64,000 bases of DNA from Lamellibrachia satsuma (taxonomy: Eukaryota > Annelida > Polychaeta > Sabellida > Siboglinidae). The notes beneath the pieces are model-generated. The model was not told where the DNA came from. It did no database searches and saw only the letters and a program-made list of their open reading frames with translations. A program made the position numbers and the translations under genes. Positions 45,690 through 58,021 of the stretch are shown here, piece by piece. Every line of letters starts with the position of its first letter. Position 1 is the first letter of the stretch. The stretch is taken from NCBI GenBank assembly GCA_033239005.1, contig BSQZ01000039.1, positions 3,025,816 through 3,089,815 on the forward strand. Reading direction: 5' to 3'.

Positions 45690-48600
45690 AGGGATCTAGG
45701 AGAAGGACAACACTGATTCTAAAACCTGAGTAGACCCAACTCATTAGCCTTGGCAGGCAGTGGGTCTAGGAGAAGGAACACTCCGATTTCAAAACCAAGT
45801 CCACTAGTTATGGAAGACAATGATCTAGAGGAAGGAAAACCTGGAAGACATACCCACTTCACGGGTCAGCATGGGCAGCGCCATGGGGTTCGACCAACTG
45901 ACCCAAATTACATGCCATGTCACTTAGTAATTACGAGATTGGCTGCCGCGTGAGGGAGGAACCGACGCGCTGGGACTCAGGCACCAGCGATAAATCAGTG
46001 AAGTCCTGGGGAGTCGAACAGCCGGCATCGGCTCTGATGCGAAGTCCGGTTTGCAACCCTCAATGTGGGTACAATGACTGACAAAAGAGTGGAGGTGTTT
46101 GAGCTTATGAAGAGGAGGCAGCTCTTGGTGTTGGGGGGGTCCAAGAAACGAAGTGAAAAGGGGACAGAGCAGTGAACCTAGGTAAAGGATTTAAGATGCT
46201 GCATGCAGGGGGGGAAAAACTCCGTCATGGATGGTCCCAAGACCGGCTGAGAAAGGAGGAGGGTTGGGCGTGGGGCTAGCACACTCACCTTGTAAAGAAA
46301 CCCAACGTTACAGAAACATTCACAACAAATAAAACTACTATGCCACAATGCCGACTACTCTTCTTTCGACCAGGACAAATTTAAACATCGGCACATTGAA
46401 TGTGCGAACAATGTACGAGGCGGGTAAAACTACCCAAGTGGCAGCAGAAATGTGAAGATTCAACATCGCTCTACCCGGGCTCTGCGAAATCCGATGGACC
46501 CAGTCAGGACGACTGCGACTAACAACAGGAGAGAATATACTATACTCCGGACACGAGGAAGATGATGCCCCTCACTCAGAGGGGGTTGCCCTCTTATTGG
46601 GGAAGGAGGCACAGAGAGCACTTTTTGGCTGGGAAGCCAGAGAACCGAGGTGCATAAGAGCATCCTTTAGATCAAAGAACAAAAGGATTAAAACGAACAT
46701 AGTGCAGTGCTACGCCAAACCTACGACAAAACTGATGAAACCAAAGATGAATTCTACAACCAATTCCTTGATGTTATGAGCAATTTAGGGATTAAAACAC
46801 CAACCTGATTATTGGGGATTTCAATGCAAAGATTGGATCGGACGACCATGGATATGAAAATGTGATGGGGGTTCATGGGCTGAGTATGATGAATGACAAT
46901 GGGGAGCGGTTTGTGAATGCCTGTGCAATAAACAACATTGTGATTGGGGAAAGCGTGTTCACACACAAAATAATACATAAGGCGAAATGGGTATCCCCTG
47001 ACCAAGTCACTGAAAATCAGATTGACCACATCGGCATAAACAAAATGTTTAGAAGATCGCTACAAGACGTGCTTGTGAAGAGAGGCGCTGACGTTGCGTC
47101 TGATCACCACCTTGTAACATCCAGGTTAAAACTCAAGCTAAGAAGAAATTGAGTAGAACAAGAAAGACGAAAGGCAAGATATAATGTGGATTTCCTTAAG
47201 GATCCAAGCATTGCAGAAGAATATAAAGTCGCACTAGCTAATAGATTCAAAGTCCTGCAAGAGCTGTATGATGAAGATGAGGGAGTAGACATCAACAGCC
47301 AATGGAGTCATATCAAGGATGCAGTAAATATCACATTCGATGAGACAATTGGCAGAAGGAAACCCCAATAGAAAGACTGGATTTCAGTAGAAACAATGAG
47401 GAAAATACAGACCAGAAGAGACAAGAAGGAAGCAGTCAAGAGCAGCCGCACAAGGGCGGCAAAGGTAATAGCTTAGAAAGATCACACAGTAGCAAATAGA
47501 TACATACAACAAGGAAGTTAGCCGGAAAGTTAAAGAAATCAGAGCCGCCAATCATAGACAAAAATGGGAGCGTCCTGATGGGGGCAGACAAACAGCTTAA
47601 CATATGTGCAGATCATTTTGGAATCACGTTGTTGTCAGCACCTGGGAAGATTCTAAACAGAATAATCCTAGAGAGAAAGAAAGGCAAAGTGGACCAAACT
47701 TTGCGTGAACAGCAAGCAGGCTTCAGGCAGGACAGATCGTGTACTGACCAGATTGCAATACTTCGAATCATAGTGGAACAATCCATCGAATGGAACTTGT
47801 TGATTACGAGAAAGCCTTTGACAGTGTGGACAGGGAAACACTCTGGAAAGTGCTAAGACACTATGGGGTGCCCAAGAAACTAGTCAACATGATCAACAAC
47901 TCCTATGAGGGAATGTCATGCAGAGTCATTCATGAAGGTCAAATTACAAAGAACTTTGAGGTTAGGACGGGGGTGAGACATGGATGCTTATTGTCACCAT
48001 TCCTCTTCATTCTAGTCACAGACTGGGTCATGAAAACAACAACCAAGGAGAAACGAAATGGAATCCAGTGGACGATGCTGACCCAACTTGATGACCTGGA
48101 CTTTGCGGATGACCTTGCACTCCTGTCACACAGCCATAGGCAGATGCAGGACAAAACAACAGAACTGGCATTGATTTCAGGGCGGGTTGGGTTGAAAATC
48201 AACAAAAGGAAAACAAAGTTCCTGAGAACAAATGCTACTTGCGAAACACCAATCATGCTTGAGGGAGAGACACTGGAAGAGGTCAAAGATTTAAGATATC
48301 TAGGCGGCATAGTGGATACGCTTGGAGGGACAGAGGCTGACATAAATAAAATGATCAGCAAAGCAAGGGTAGTTTTCCACCTGTTGAGAAATGTGTGGAA
48401 GTCAAGGGTAATTGGAGAAACCAAAAAAATCGCTTGTTTTACACAAATGTAAAGTCCGTGTTGCTGTACGGAGCGGAAACGTGGCGAATAAACAAAACCA
48501 CGCTGATAAGGATCCATACATTTGTCAACCACTGCCTGCGAAGAATTCTGCGAATACACTGGATGGACAGGGTGAGCAACAAAGACCTCTGGAATATAAC

Positions 48601-50067
48601 ACACCAAGCCCAAATATAGATATAGATCCTTAAGAGGAGATGGGGATGGCTTGGCCACACCTTGAGAAAACCAAATACAAACATAACCAGACAGGTCCTG
48701 ACGTGGAACCCCCAAGGCAGGAGAAAGAGAGGGAGACCAAAAAACACCTGGCGGCGTGACCTCGAAGCAGACATCAAGCAATCAGGGAATGGCTGGCAAC
48801 AACTGGAGAGGATTGTCCAAGACAGGAGGCGCTGGAGAAATGTTGTGGATTGCCTATGCTCCAGGAGGAGTTAAGGTCTTAAGTAAGTATGCAGGGTAGA
48901 TGGAAAGACAAATTGAGTGAGAGTGATTATGAACGATGAATACAGTAAAGAAGACATCGGGGTAGAAAGGTGGGGAGGCAGGATCATTGCAGTATGGACA
49001 TTGGTTGGAGGACAGATGATGTGTATACTATCAGTATATGCACCACAAACACGGAGAACGCAAGAAAACAAGGACGCATTCTGAAGTAACTTGGAAGAAA
49101 TTATCGGGCATGTGGAGCCGGAGACATAGTTGGTTGTGTCAAGTGACATGAATGCACATGTGGGAAAGACTCTGAACATTGAGGAGACCGTAGGAAAGTG
49201 TGGATGGGGCTCAAGAAACAGAGAGGAACAAGACCTGGTGGAGATGCTCGCCAGAAACCAGTTGGTGATGGTAAACTCCTTTTTCCAGAAGAGGGAGTCA
49301 CACAAGATAACGTACAGAAGTGGGAACAACAGAACGGAGATATATCCGTTGATTGTCAGAAGTTGTCTGCGAAACAAGGTTAGAGACTGCAAGGTTTTGG
49401 CAGGAGAGCACATAAAGAGAAACCATAAATCAGTGGTTTATAAAATGTGGATAGGAAGAGACACAAAAAGAAGGAGGAAGCTAAGGCAGGTGCTCAGGTG
49501 GTGGAAATGTGAAGGAGAAGTGATAAAAAATACAAAAACGAAGTCGATAGGAAGTTCAGTCTACTTAAAGAACAAAGGGAGGATGTGGAAGCAGAGTGGA
49601 CAGGAGGAAGGAAAGCTTTGTTGGAACAGCCGAGGCGATATGTGGCCGAATATCAGGAAAGCTCACACAAAGTCGAACGAAGAAAGAACAGTGGCGGTGG
49701 AACCCGGAAGTTGAAGAAGCTATACAAGAAAAGAAGGAGACACTGAAGGATGTGGAAGAAGCGAGTGAGGCAGAAGAGACAAGCCTAAAGCAGAAATACC
49801 GGGAGAAGAAGAAAGCAGCAAATAAGGTTATTGTGAAAGCAAGGTATAAGAAACAACAGGAATGGTGCACAGAAGAAGATGGTGGGAAAAAATTATCCTC
49901 CCGCTGGCCAGAGATATTGGCAGATATAGCAAAGATACATCTGCACTGACGAGAAGCGATGGGAAATTGGTCACTGGAATAAAACAAGTGCTAAGTGTAT
50001 GGGAGGAGTATTTTAAGAAATTCCTAACCAGGAGGGAGAAGCGAGTTAGGAGACGTCGGCAGTGGTA
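45690..50067 (+). mobile_element. RTE-like element A, split by element B
   Basis: 5' region with TCTAGGAGAAGGA blocks at 45,697 and 45,768. The endonuclease start is at 46,046 (FATLNVGTMTDKRVEVFELM onward), broken by an extra G and a TGA. After LHAGGEKLRHG at about 46,228 the sequence changes to element B. Element A resumes at about 48,918 with VRVIMNDEYSKED, then QLVVSSDMNAHVGKTL-type endonuclease and the KKEQWRWNPEVEEAIQEKKE linker, and ends near 50,067 before the RT domain. It is dead and 3'-truncated. Families of this kind are often misnamed craniofacial development protein 2. Confidence 0.8.
46229..48917 (+). mobile_element. RTE-like element B, inserted in element A
   Basis: Endonuclease: LNIGTLNVRTMYEAGKTTQV near 46,383, the catalytic-type LIIGDFNAKIGSDDHGYENV near 46,803, and GADVASDHHLVTSRLKLKL to 47,150. 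RT: EQQAGFRQDRSCTDQIAILR, VDYEKAFDSVDRETLWKVLR (motif A) and LDDLDFADDLALLSH (catalytic FADD). C-terminus: [20 protein letters not shown], ending at 48,874. Frameshifts at several points, and an apparent internal deletion before GITLLSAPGK, mean it is inactive. Clade by resemblance: RTE. Confidence 0.8.
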
Positions 50068-50068
50068 G

Positions 50069-50247
50069 TCCAATGAATGTGCGTGTCGTTTGTGCTGGGA
50101 TAAGCCCACACGAGACACGTATGGGATACCACTGCACTCAAATACAAACAACCCATGACAGGGAGGCTGGTCTAATACCTGTTGAGGCTCATCTACATCG
50201 GCTGCGGTTGATGAGGCAGCGACCTCCTTTAAATGGATGTCAGACAT
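50069..50247 (-). pseudogene. possible zinc-finger start of another LINE
   Basis: Minus frame reads SRVGLSQHKRHAHSLDYH after an ECSGIPYV stretch. This resembles the N-terminal C2H2 finger (GLSQHxRxxH) of R2/NeSL-like retrotransposons, though the second cysteine is not in the standard place. Only this fragment is present. Confidence 0.35.
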
Positions 50248-50439
50248 AAGATGGACAAATTAAATCTACCCTCGTACAAATACGACTTCACTAGGAAAAA
50301 ACCTTCCCAACAGAGAAGAACATAACTTTAGCTACTAGTCCTTACGAACTAGCACCCAGGTGGGACCACGTGGATGCTTTCTGTCATTCCCCACTCCCTT
50401 GCAAAGGGTGAGGCCAAACGGGGCAAGTCTAATCTTGAC

Positions 50440-50640
50440 TGATTGGTGTTATTGCATGCGTCCTGCGAAAACGGCACCCAAGATTACATTAAATACATAC
50501 CGTGGTATCATATTTGTGCAAAATATATCTGCGAAATATGGCGTGATAAAATATGCTAACATTATTCCAAATCATGTCAGATGTCAGATTCGCACACTTG
50601 TATGAAACATACGGTGGAACAAGCTATACTGCGTTACCTC
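50440..50640 (+). repeat. dispersed repeat family X, copy 5
   Basis: Shares GCGAAAACGGCACCCAAGAT and CATACCGTGGTATCATA with the other copies. Sequence 50,640-51,430 has no recognised gene; the open frame 51,143-51,562 overlaps the repeat below and has no known similarity. Confidence 0.6.
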
Positions 50641-51435
50641 ATATCGCAACATTTTTTCATACGTATTCACGGGATATATGCGATATTTATATTCATGTGG
50701 TTATTATAACACACATTAATTGTTGTCGTAGCATTCGACTTTACGTGATTCCAATTCAAAGAAAAATATACGTATCGTTAAGGTTGTTTCCTCTACATAT
50801 ACAGTATATGTGAATTTATAATAAATAAATTTTAATAAATATATTAAATTATATTAAATATAATAGATCTTGAACATACATAATTATTATCAGGCAAGCA
50901 TAGCTTAATGTGACGTAACTTATATCCAGTATTTGAGTAAACGTGTTCCTTATTTTGAACTGCTGCTATGCGTATCAATGAAACGTTCTGTGTCGGCATT
51001 TGCTGGAGAATATACCATATATTCGCATACAGTGTTTAAATAATGCTTTGGTTTCGTGTGGTTAAATTAGGTAGTCACGGACGTTCTGATCGTCTTTGAA
51101 TCTCAAAACTATAACTTTCTCCAAAGTGATAATTTTTTTTAAATGTCTAATGTTTTGGACGGCAAAACATTTAAAAATAAACGGGACATTAAGAAAAAGA
51201 ACACATTGGAAGTTTTTTGTAAGGGCCTGTTTTTCCCGATTGTTGAATCGTTAAAAAAATCACGCAGATATTGCTTCTTCTGTACAACACGATTGCATGA
51301 AAACAGTTTAAACCTGGTAATGATGTTCATTACTTCACCAGATGTTAAACGGTTGTATGTTTTTTTCAGCTCACGACAAATCAAGTACATTGTCACATAT
51401 AAAAGATTAATTAAAACAGATCATTACTTCATTGA

Positions 51436-52105
51436 TAGGAAAATACAGATTAAGGCAGATCTATTGAAATATTTGGTGCTATTTTACGTTTCCAGTGGAT
51501 CGTATATACATGATAGCATGCGATCTTTTTGTGTTCCAGCTCGATACGCAGCAAGCAACTGATCCGAAACCGGCGTGATGCGAGTACTATTACGGACTTC
51601 TAGGGAGTTACCATTTTAACAGTTGCTAGAGCCGCGTTAGATGAATATATAATGGCATGGCTGTTTTGATTCACATCAAAATACCTGGAGATTCCCCACG
51701 ACGAATGGCGCCAAAGAGGTTTCCAAGGAAATGTAGCAGAGTTGCAAAAAATAAAATGTACGCATTCAGCGACGAAATATATTACGCAATATGAAAAAAC
51801 AGTTGTATGGGTAACTTTTTGCTGACCAGTACACCACGTGTAAAGAAAGATCAGAAAAATACAGATTAAGGCAGATATATTGAAATATTTCGTGATATTT
51901 TACGTTTCCTGTGCATCGTATGTACAGGATAGCTTGCTATATTTTTGTCTTTGAACTCGCGACGCAGCAAGCAATTGATCCGAAACCGGCGTGATGCGAG
52001 TACTATTACGGACTTCTAGGGAGTTACCATTTTAACCGTTGCTAGAGCCGCGTTAGATGAATATATAATGGCATGGCTGTTTTGATTCACATCAAAATAC
52101 CTGGA
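51436..52105 (+). repeat. direct repeat pair of about 250 bp
   Basis: Blocks 51,436-51,690 and 51,849-52,105 are near-identical, sharing ATACAGATTAAGGCAGAT, GATCCGAAACCGGCGTGATG and CACATCAAAATACCTGGA. They are about 410 bp apart. They could be LTR-like or transposon ends, but no coding sequence lies between them. Confidence 0.8.
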
Positions 52106-52799
52106 ATAGAGAAGGCGACGTCAAACACAGATATCCGCTGATCTCTCTCTGGGAAATAGCCGCGAATTGATTTTTTGATTTATGAAAGCGAGGCAGGGTT
52201 GGGGAAGGATGGAGGAAGGGATGCGGAAGCTGGAAGGAAGGGGTGGGGAATAAGGGATGAGAAGGGATGGAGAATAAGGGAGGAAGGGATGGGAAAGGTG
52301 GGAGAAAGGGATGGGAAGGTGGGAGGGAGGGATGAGGAAAGCGGGAGGAAGGGATAGGGAATGCGGGAGGTGGGGATGGGGAAGGCGGAAGGAAAGAATG
52401 TTGAAAGCGGTAAGTAGGAATATAAATGGAGGGATGAAGGGATTTGGAAGGCGAATGAAGGGGTGACGAATGTGAGAGAAGGAATGGGGAAGATAAGAAG
52501 GCGGAGAGAAAATGGCGTGGAAAGTTGTATGCTGGACGGTGGAATCGGGACGAAAGGATTGGGAAAGCAATGATTGGGAAAGCGGGTGGCAGGGATGGGG
52601 TAGGTTGACGGCAAGGATGCGGAAGGCGGGAGGCAGTGATGGGGAAGGCAGGGGCAGGGATGGGGAATATTGGGACCAGGGATGGGAAAAGCTGGATTCA
52701 GGGATGGGGAAGGCAGGAGGCAGGGATGGGAAAGATATGTCTTGATGCGAATTAACTTAGGAACTACCGCCCTATTTCCAACCGAAGTGTTGTGTTAGT

Positions 52800-53790
52800 T
52801 GTTGGAGCACCATGTCGCAGCCGAACTGCGGCACTAACTCGACTATAATAACTTGCTCGACCCATTTCCGTCTGCCTATCGCCCACATCGCAACACAGAA
52901 ACTTATCTTGTGTGTATCCACGACGACATCATTAGTACGCGTTCTAGTAGATATACCTCGGCATTTGACACCGTGGATCACATCAATCTACTCCACCAGA
53001 TGTATCAGATCGGCGTATGAGATTCGGTGCTAGCACGGATGAATTCTGTCCCGTCCAACAGGACGAAAGGGATAAAAATCGACGATGCCACCTCTCGTCA
53101 ACGACAGCTTTTTTGGGGCGTGCCGGAGGGGTAATTTCTTGGGCCCCAGTTGTCCACAATCTATTGCAAGTAAATTAGCGCCATTTTCTTCAAAACAATA
53201 CTTATTATATACCTTGTGATCAACTGTACGAAGTACTGGAAGCTATCCGACGCATTGAGCTATGCCCAATAGGCGTTCAAAGATGGATGACGCATCAACA
53301 CTTACCGTAGATTAAAGCCATGACTAAGGCAATTGTTTTCTGTGCATCTTAATGTAAACCAACTCCCACTGCTAATAAAATCAACGTTTGTACGATATAT
53401 ACGAGTTTTATACAGAGCACTTTGTGTACGTCACAACACTGCAAAAAAGTGTGCGAGACGATCGAACAGGCGCCTTGTCACTTCCAGACTGGATTATGGA
53501 GATATTGTGCTGTTTCGATGGCGAATCAACTACAAGACTCTTCAGTTGACACAGCCCTTGTAACACAGTCTCGCCCACGTACATTGTTGACATGACCTCG
53601 CCGTATACCGCAGGGCTTCGGTTTCTTTCCGCCGACGACAACGTACACATTACTCACTGTGCCACGTCATAACGTGGAACGGTACGGTCGACGAGGTTTC
53701 TCCTTGACGGCACCGCGCGTATGGAAACACCTACCGGACTCTATCTGTATCACAATCTCACTTTTACCGTTTACGATAAAACTAAAGCCA
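52800..53790 (+). pseudogene. non-LTR reverse transcriptase pseudogene, copy 2
   Basis: Duplicate of 4,255-5,280: a HLTPWITS/FDTVDHINLLHQMYQI-type motif A region near 52,960-53,020, and a decayed C-terminus near 53,440-53,760. Many stops. Confidence 0.6.
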
Positions 53791-54219
53791 TATCTTTTCT
53801 AATAATGCATTCACCGATTACTTTTATAGTTATATATCGACAGTTACATGCTTTTATATCTTATTATCTCTTATTACATTTGATTGTATTGCTCGTTTTC
53901 ATGTGACGTCACGGAATTGGTATTGCCAAGCACTACGGGTACGTGCCCCATTTTAATTTTTAAATACGAAGTATACAAGTTGCTGATATGCGGGGTAGCT
54001 GTTTGCTCCAATCGTGCAGGCGCTTTTAAGAATATAGCGTTTCGTAAAACGCCGAAAATACTATGCAATCAAGGTGAAGAAACTAGAAATCTTAGTGAGG
54101 AAAGACGACGCCTCAGGAAAGCGGCCTTCAAAACAGCCAACACCATGAACTATGACATTAACACTAAAACACATGAGTAGAATAGAGGTGTATACATCTT
54201 CACCAAATTACCCATTATT

Positions 54220-54540
54220 TCACTTGACTGCCAATTTTTTTTTCTTCGCACTTCCATTACTGCACTGTGGACAATACCATTTACCTTTTGGAACACGTTT
54301 CAACTTCAGACATTGAACGTGATGCCACTGTACACTACAGTTCTCATTATCACAGCAGGTCGTCTTTCTACTATCAGCACTACCCCTACACACAGTATTG
54401 ATCATTATCCAAAGCACTGGCACTTTGTGACGGGCCTGTCTGAAAAAGACAAGGTAGCCATTTATTTTAATCGTTTGCATTGGAAAACAGCATTCGTAAA
54501 TACAACCAGTATTCCCTAGTTCAGCTAATATATTCAACAT
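54220..54540 (-). pseudogene. PHD-finger fragment, probably transposon-derived
   Basis: The 106-residue frame ends with CCDNENCSVQWHHVQCLKLK, then RVPKGKWYCPQC and a lysine-rich tail (SAKKKKLAVK, stop). This has the Cys/His pattern of the second half of a PHD finger, with the conserved W before the last CxxC. One cysteine of the first pair appears to be missing. Comparable C-terminal PHD fingers are found in many metazoan transposon proteins. A decayed copy lies at 5,750-5,990. No other part of the protein is seen. Confidence 0.55.
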
Positions 54541-55155
54541 TCACACTCTCTGTGATTGGCTGGTCGTGTGCTGCATTCTTTCTAGAATTAACACAGAAGC
54601 CGTCTTCACATGATACATTTTACAACTCTGTAATACTGCATCTGGGTTATGTTCTTAATACATACAATGGCGTATGACAATGCGGTACAGACAATAGTTT
54701 GCACACCTTCAATACGGCTTAGCTCGCTGGTCGAGCATTTGTGCAAGTGCTCTTGTACCAACGGTGGCGCAGCTAACACATGTAGGCCCTTATATATTGG
54801 CCTGTACGAGACTGTAGAGTCGCATGTTCGTAAACTGAGTATTTCAACCTATGTAAAATGTGAGCGCTCTTCTGTAGTTCCGTCACAGCTGTTTAAAAGA
54901 AAATTGTTCGTACATTGTGTTTGCCCATGAAAATGTATGATGCCATCTCCGTGCTATAGGCGCTGCACTTGTGTTAGTGTTAGTGTTAAAATTGGGCGGA
55001 ACCGTCCAACAGACGGAACAGAAGTTGAGACGCTACGATTCGTCCGCTAAATCACACTTCATCTACTTGTCGCTGTTACTGCCAGTCTGCGACGGAACGA
55101 CGTTAGGCGGTGTAGTGGCGTTGGATAACGCTGTGGCTCCTTCCAATGGAATAAA

Positions 55156-55517
55156 CTAGAGGTCCCTTGGGTTAGCGCCGTAGAGAGGGTTTTCGTAGCC
55201 GGCGCTGTCGTGGGTGGGCGGCAGGGACTCTGGGTATTCAGGCGCCATCATCGGCAACGGTCCTGCCACTGCGGCTCCCTGCGGGTTGGCCCCAGGTGGC
55301 GGGACTCCCGCAGACATGTACACGCCCCGTGCGTTGTAGGTGGCGTACGGCACCACGACGGATTCAGACGGCGATTCTAATGAATCGTACGTTGCCGTCT
55401 GGCGGTGATTATTCTTTTTCATCTGCCGTAGTTTCATGACAAGTAGAACCCCCACAATCAGTAACAGAAGAAGGAAAAAGCCAACGAGGCCGATGGCAAG
55501 AGTATACTTCTTCTTGG
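55156..55517 (-). pseudogene. gene C transmembrane/tail exon with early stop
   Basis: Opens with AKKKYTLAIGLVGFFLLLLL, an intact transmembrane helix like that of gene A. The tail keeps GYENPLYG (NPxY type), but the PPAY of gene A is PPTH here. CAG has become TAG after ANPRDL, removing about 30 C-terminal residues; the frame after the stop is still readable. Confidence 0.85.
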
Positions 55518-56120
55518 CTGAAACACACGGCACATTGTAATATTATACTATACTAATTGATCTAAAATGCAATTGTGAAATTGGCTGGATGTGGGTGGAA
55601 GACACGGGGATAACGTGCAAGCAATATAAAGGAAAACACAGCGTCAAGTAAATAATGTATATAAAAACATTTATAGACTGTACATACTCATGTGTGTCTT
55701 TACACGAGCGACGTTTCTAGACACTGCGAGTCCGACTAATTAACTCGAGCCGAACCCCATGTGACCTTTGATGAAAGGTCACGGACGAGTGCAACACCTA
55801 GAGGTCGTGACGGTCGCTGACTGGCAACGGCTTCGAAAATCACACCGACTGTCGAAGAATTGGAACTAATTCCTGTTCTACCACACACTCGTAGCCACAT
55901 GTTGTCCTCGGTAATCGGTCTCGCGAGGAAACCTATCTAAGTTTGACTGACCTTTTGTTTTCATTGTGCTTTGAACTGATGACACTGAGCAATCGTTGCG
56001 AAGCACTACATGTCGTCGCAGCTCACATTTAATCACACGTCATAATCTTTTATAAAAACTGCTTATTCTAAGCATATTTGTATTACGGACATGTTACACC
56101 TCACGCCACATATATCTTAC

Positions 56121-56240
56121 CTGATTTGATCTCGCATCGTTGACCTTCGTATCCCTTGTAACAGAGACACCCTGGTTCTTTGTATTTACCAGCAATGCAT
56201 GTACCACCGTTGAGACATTCAAGATCACATATGTATGTCA
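56121..56240 (-). CDS. gene C EGF-b exon
   Basis: A 120-nt phase 1-1 exon encoding [20 protein letters not shown], then PGCLCYKGYEGQRCEIKS, with six cysteines. The donor GTAAGA is intact. The acceptor reads TTTTAAG where gene A has TTTTCAG, a weaker but permitted AG site. The coding sequence is intact even though the locus seems broken. Confidence 0.75.
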
Positions 56241-56689
56241 CTTAAAATATGAGAAGTATATAAACATATAAAAATATTATATGTATGTGACTATGTGAAT
56301 ATGTGAGTCATTATACTTTTATACCATCAATTGCTGTCCGACGTGTAGGAATGTCTCTAAAAGTTATATTTATGAAGCTACAACAAAATAATGTATTGCA
56401 GACTGTAAACATGTACTATATACTATAGGCGTTTGCAAAAAAACTACATTTCGTCAAAAAAAATGTGTTAAGGGGTCATCCATTACGCATTGTAGGTGAA
56501 AACAGCCTGTCCGAGTTGGCATTCCTCATTGATAATGCATCTGAAAGCTAATTAAATTACAAATTATCAAAAATTAAGTGATAGGTTTCCGTTAATGTAA
56601 TGTATAAGCTATATTTTATTGTTGCTAGATTTCCTATTTGAAGATTTCTAAATAAGATATGACCTCATTTAGATGTATCCATAAATAAT

Positions 56690-57085
56690 TTCAACACTGT
56701 TACCGACAAGTTTGTATCCACTCCATAGCTCACAAAGTAGTGCTTATTCATTCATTATGTGACGCCACCGTTTGCTTGACATCACGGGACCATTGTGAAT
56801 TGTGAGTTTGCAGTGTGATTTCTGTAGTTTGCGAATAAATCAGGTAAGAAACGTAATTATTTCACAGTATGTTTATTGAATATCAACACCGTTACCAACA
56901 TTTTGTATATGAGATGCAGTTATTGGTCAAAATAGAAAATATTTGAGATAAGCCATGATAGTGCATCTTCATATGCCTAACAGTGGACGATAATAAATCG
57001 CCGCGTTTCGTGTAAACCCAAGAAAACCATTAATTTCTCAACACCGTTACTATCAACACCGTTACCACTGCGCGGTGTTGAGCAT
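56690..57085 (+). repeat. cluster of CAACACCGTTAC motifs
   Basis: CAACACNGTTAC occurs at about 56,693, 56,884, 57,040 and 57,055, the last two in tandem and followed by the inverted GCGGTGTTGA. Between them is ordinary AT-rich sequence with no gene. The motif may belong to an unrecognised transposon end. Confidence 0.5.
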
Positions 57086-57645
57086 TTCCCCTATAAACAA
57101 GGACACAACTACTTGTATGCATTTTTTATTATAAAAATGCTTAGAAACGTCGCATATGTATAAGTGTTTATATACAATCTTCCGGCTACTTGGACTTGGT
57201 GCAGCGACTTGAATTTGGTGTAGATCATTTACATAAATACGCGGAATATCAAATAGAATAAGTATTACTATTGCATATATATTATACACAAACGTATAGT
57301 AGACATATATTAGGAAACAGGTTTTGTTAATTATTAGTTAGAGGGAGTATTTTAGAGTAAGTTAGTTTCGGATTCTGTCGGGGAATTCAGCGAGCGTTAA
57401 TAGGGTTGTTTACAATTCGAAAATTGAGATAGCATAGTGAATAGTCAGTAACATTGAATATTGGTTAGAATAAGTATTAGTATTATACATATATTGTTCA
57501 CCAACTTCTTGTAGACGTATATTAAGAAACCGTTTTTGTTAACAGAGGTAGCACTTTTTCCGGATTCAAACTCAACGAGTGATAAAAGGGAGTTTGTTTA
57601 CAGGTCGTGAATTCAACCAGTGCATCGAGCTATCGTTTACATTGG

Positions 57646-57731
<86 letters not shown>

Positions 57732-58021
57732 CAAAGTGATTTATTTACTTAAATTACATACATAAGGTAATATCTGACATAGTGATAGTAAACGTTTTCG
57801 GTAAAAAGGAATTAACAGCAGGATTTTAGCGTAAATTAGTACACACTGACTTCGTTGTTTTGTTACACAGTGTTCTCCGTATTCGCTAGGTGGCAGGTTT
57901 TTTTCTCATGCGAGGTTAATAGAAGACACAGTTAACAAGTATATTAGCTAAAGTGTTCTTTTGATCACAAAAAACAGCCTTATTCAAGGTTAACGTAGCA
58001 AACTAATTAAAACTAAATTGT

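Larger units (their letters stand above)
55156..56240 (-). pseudogene. gene C: truncated relative of gene A
   Basis: Two exons remain: EGF-b (56,240-56,121) and transmembrane/tail (55,517-55,156). They join in phase 1. No signal, cysteine-repeat or EGF-a exon is found upstream to 57.2 kb, where a CR1-like element begins. The tail stops early and lacks PPxY, and the poly(A) hexamer of gene A is deleted. Probably a pseudogene, though a chimeric transcript starting elsewhere cannot be excluded. Confidence 0.7.
52190..56300 (+). repeat. segmental duplication, right copy
   Basis: Direct counterpart of 3,740-8,150. It starts with the purine minisatellite (52,190-52,735), then the RT pseudogene, PHD finger, tail exon and EGF-b exon of gene C. 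It ends about 60 bp past EGF-b. Divergence appears moderate, with scattered substitutions and indels. Confidence 0.8.

Noticed and set aside
47939..48781. 280-codon open frame on the minus strand
   Set aside because: Antisense of the reverse transcriptase of RTE-like element B, whose plus-strand motifs are clear.
51143..51562. 139-codon open frame, basic and aromatic-rich
   Set aside because: Overlaps a direct repeat, has no known similarity, and its second copy is not open. Left unannotated as a gene.
54649..54930. Frame with CKCSCTNGGAANTC resembling an EGF
   Set aside because: Cysteine spacing does not fit an EGF domain, no splice sites flank it, and the equivalent region near 6,550 is not conserved as coding.
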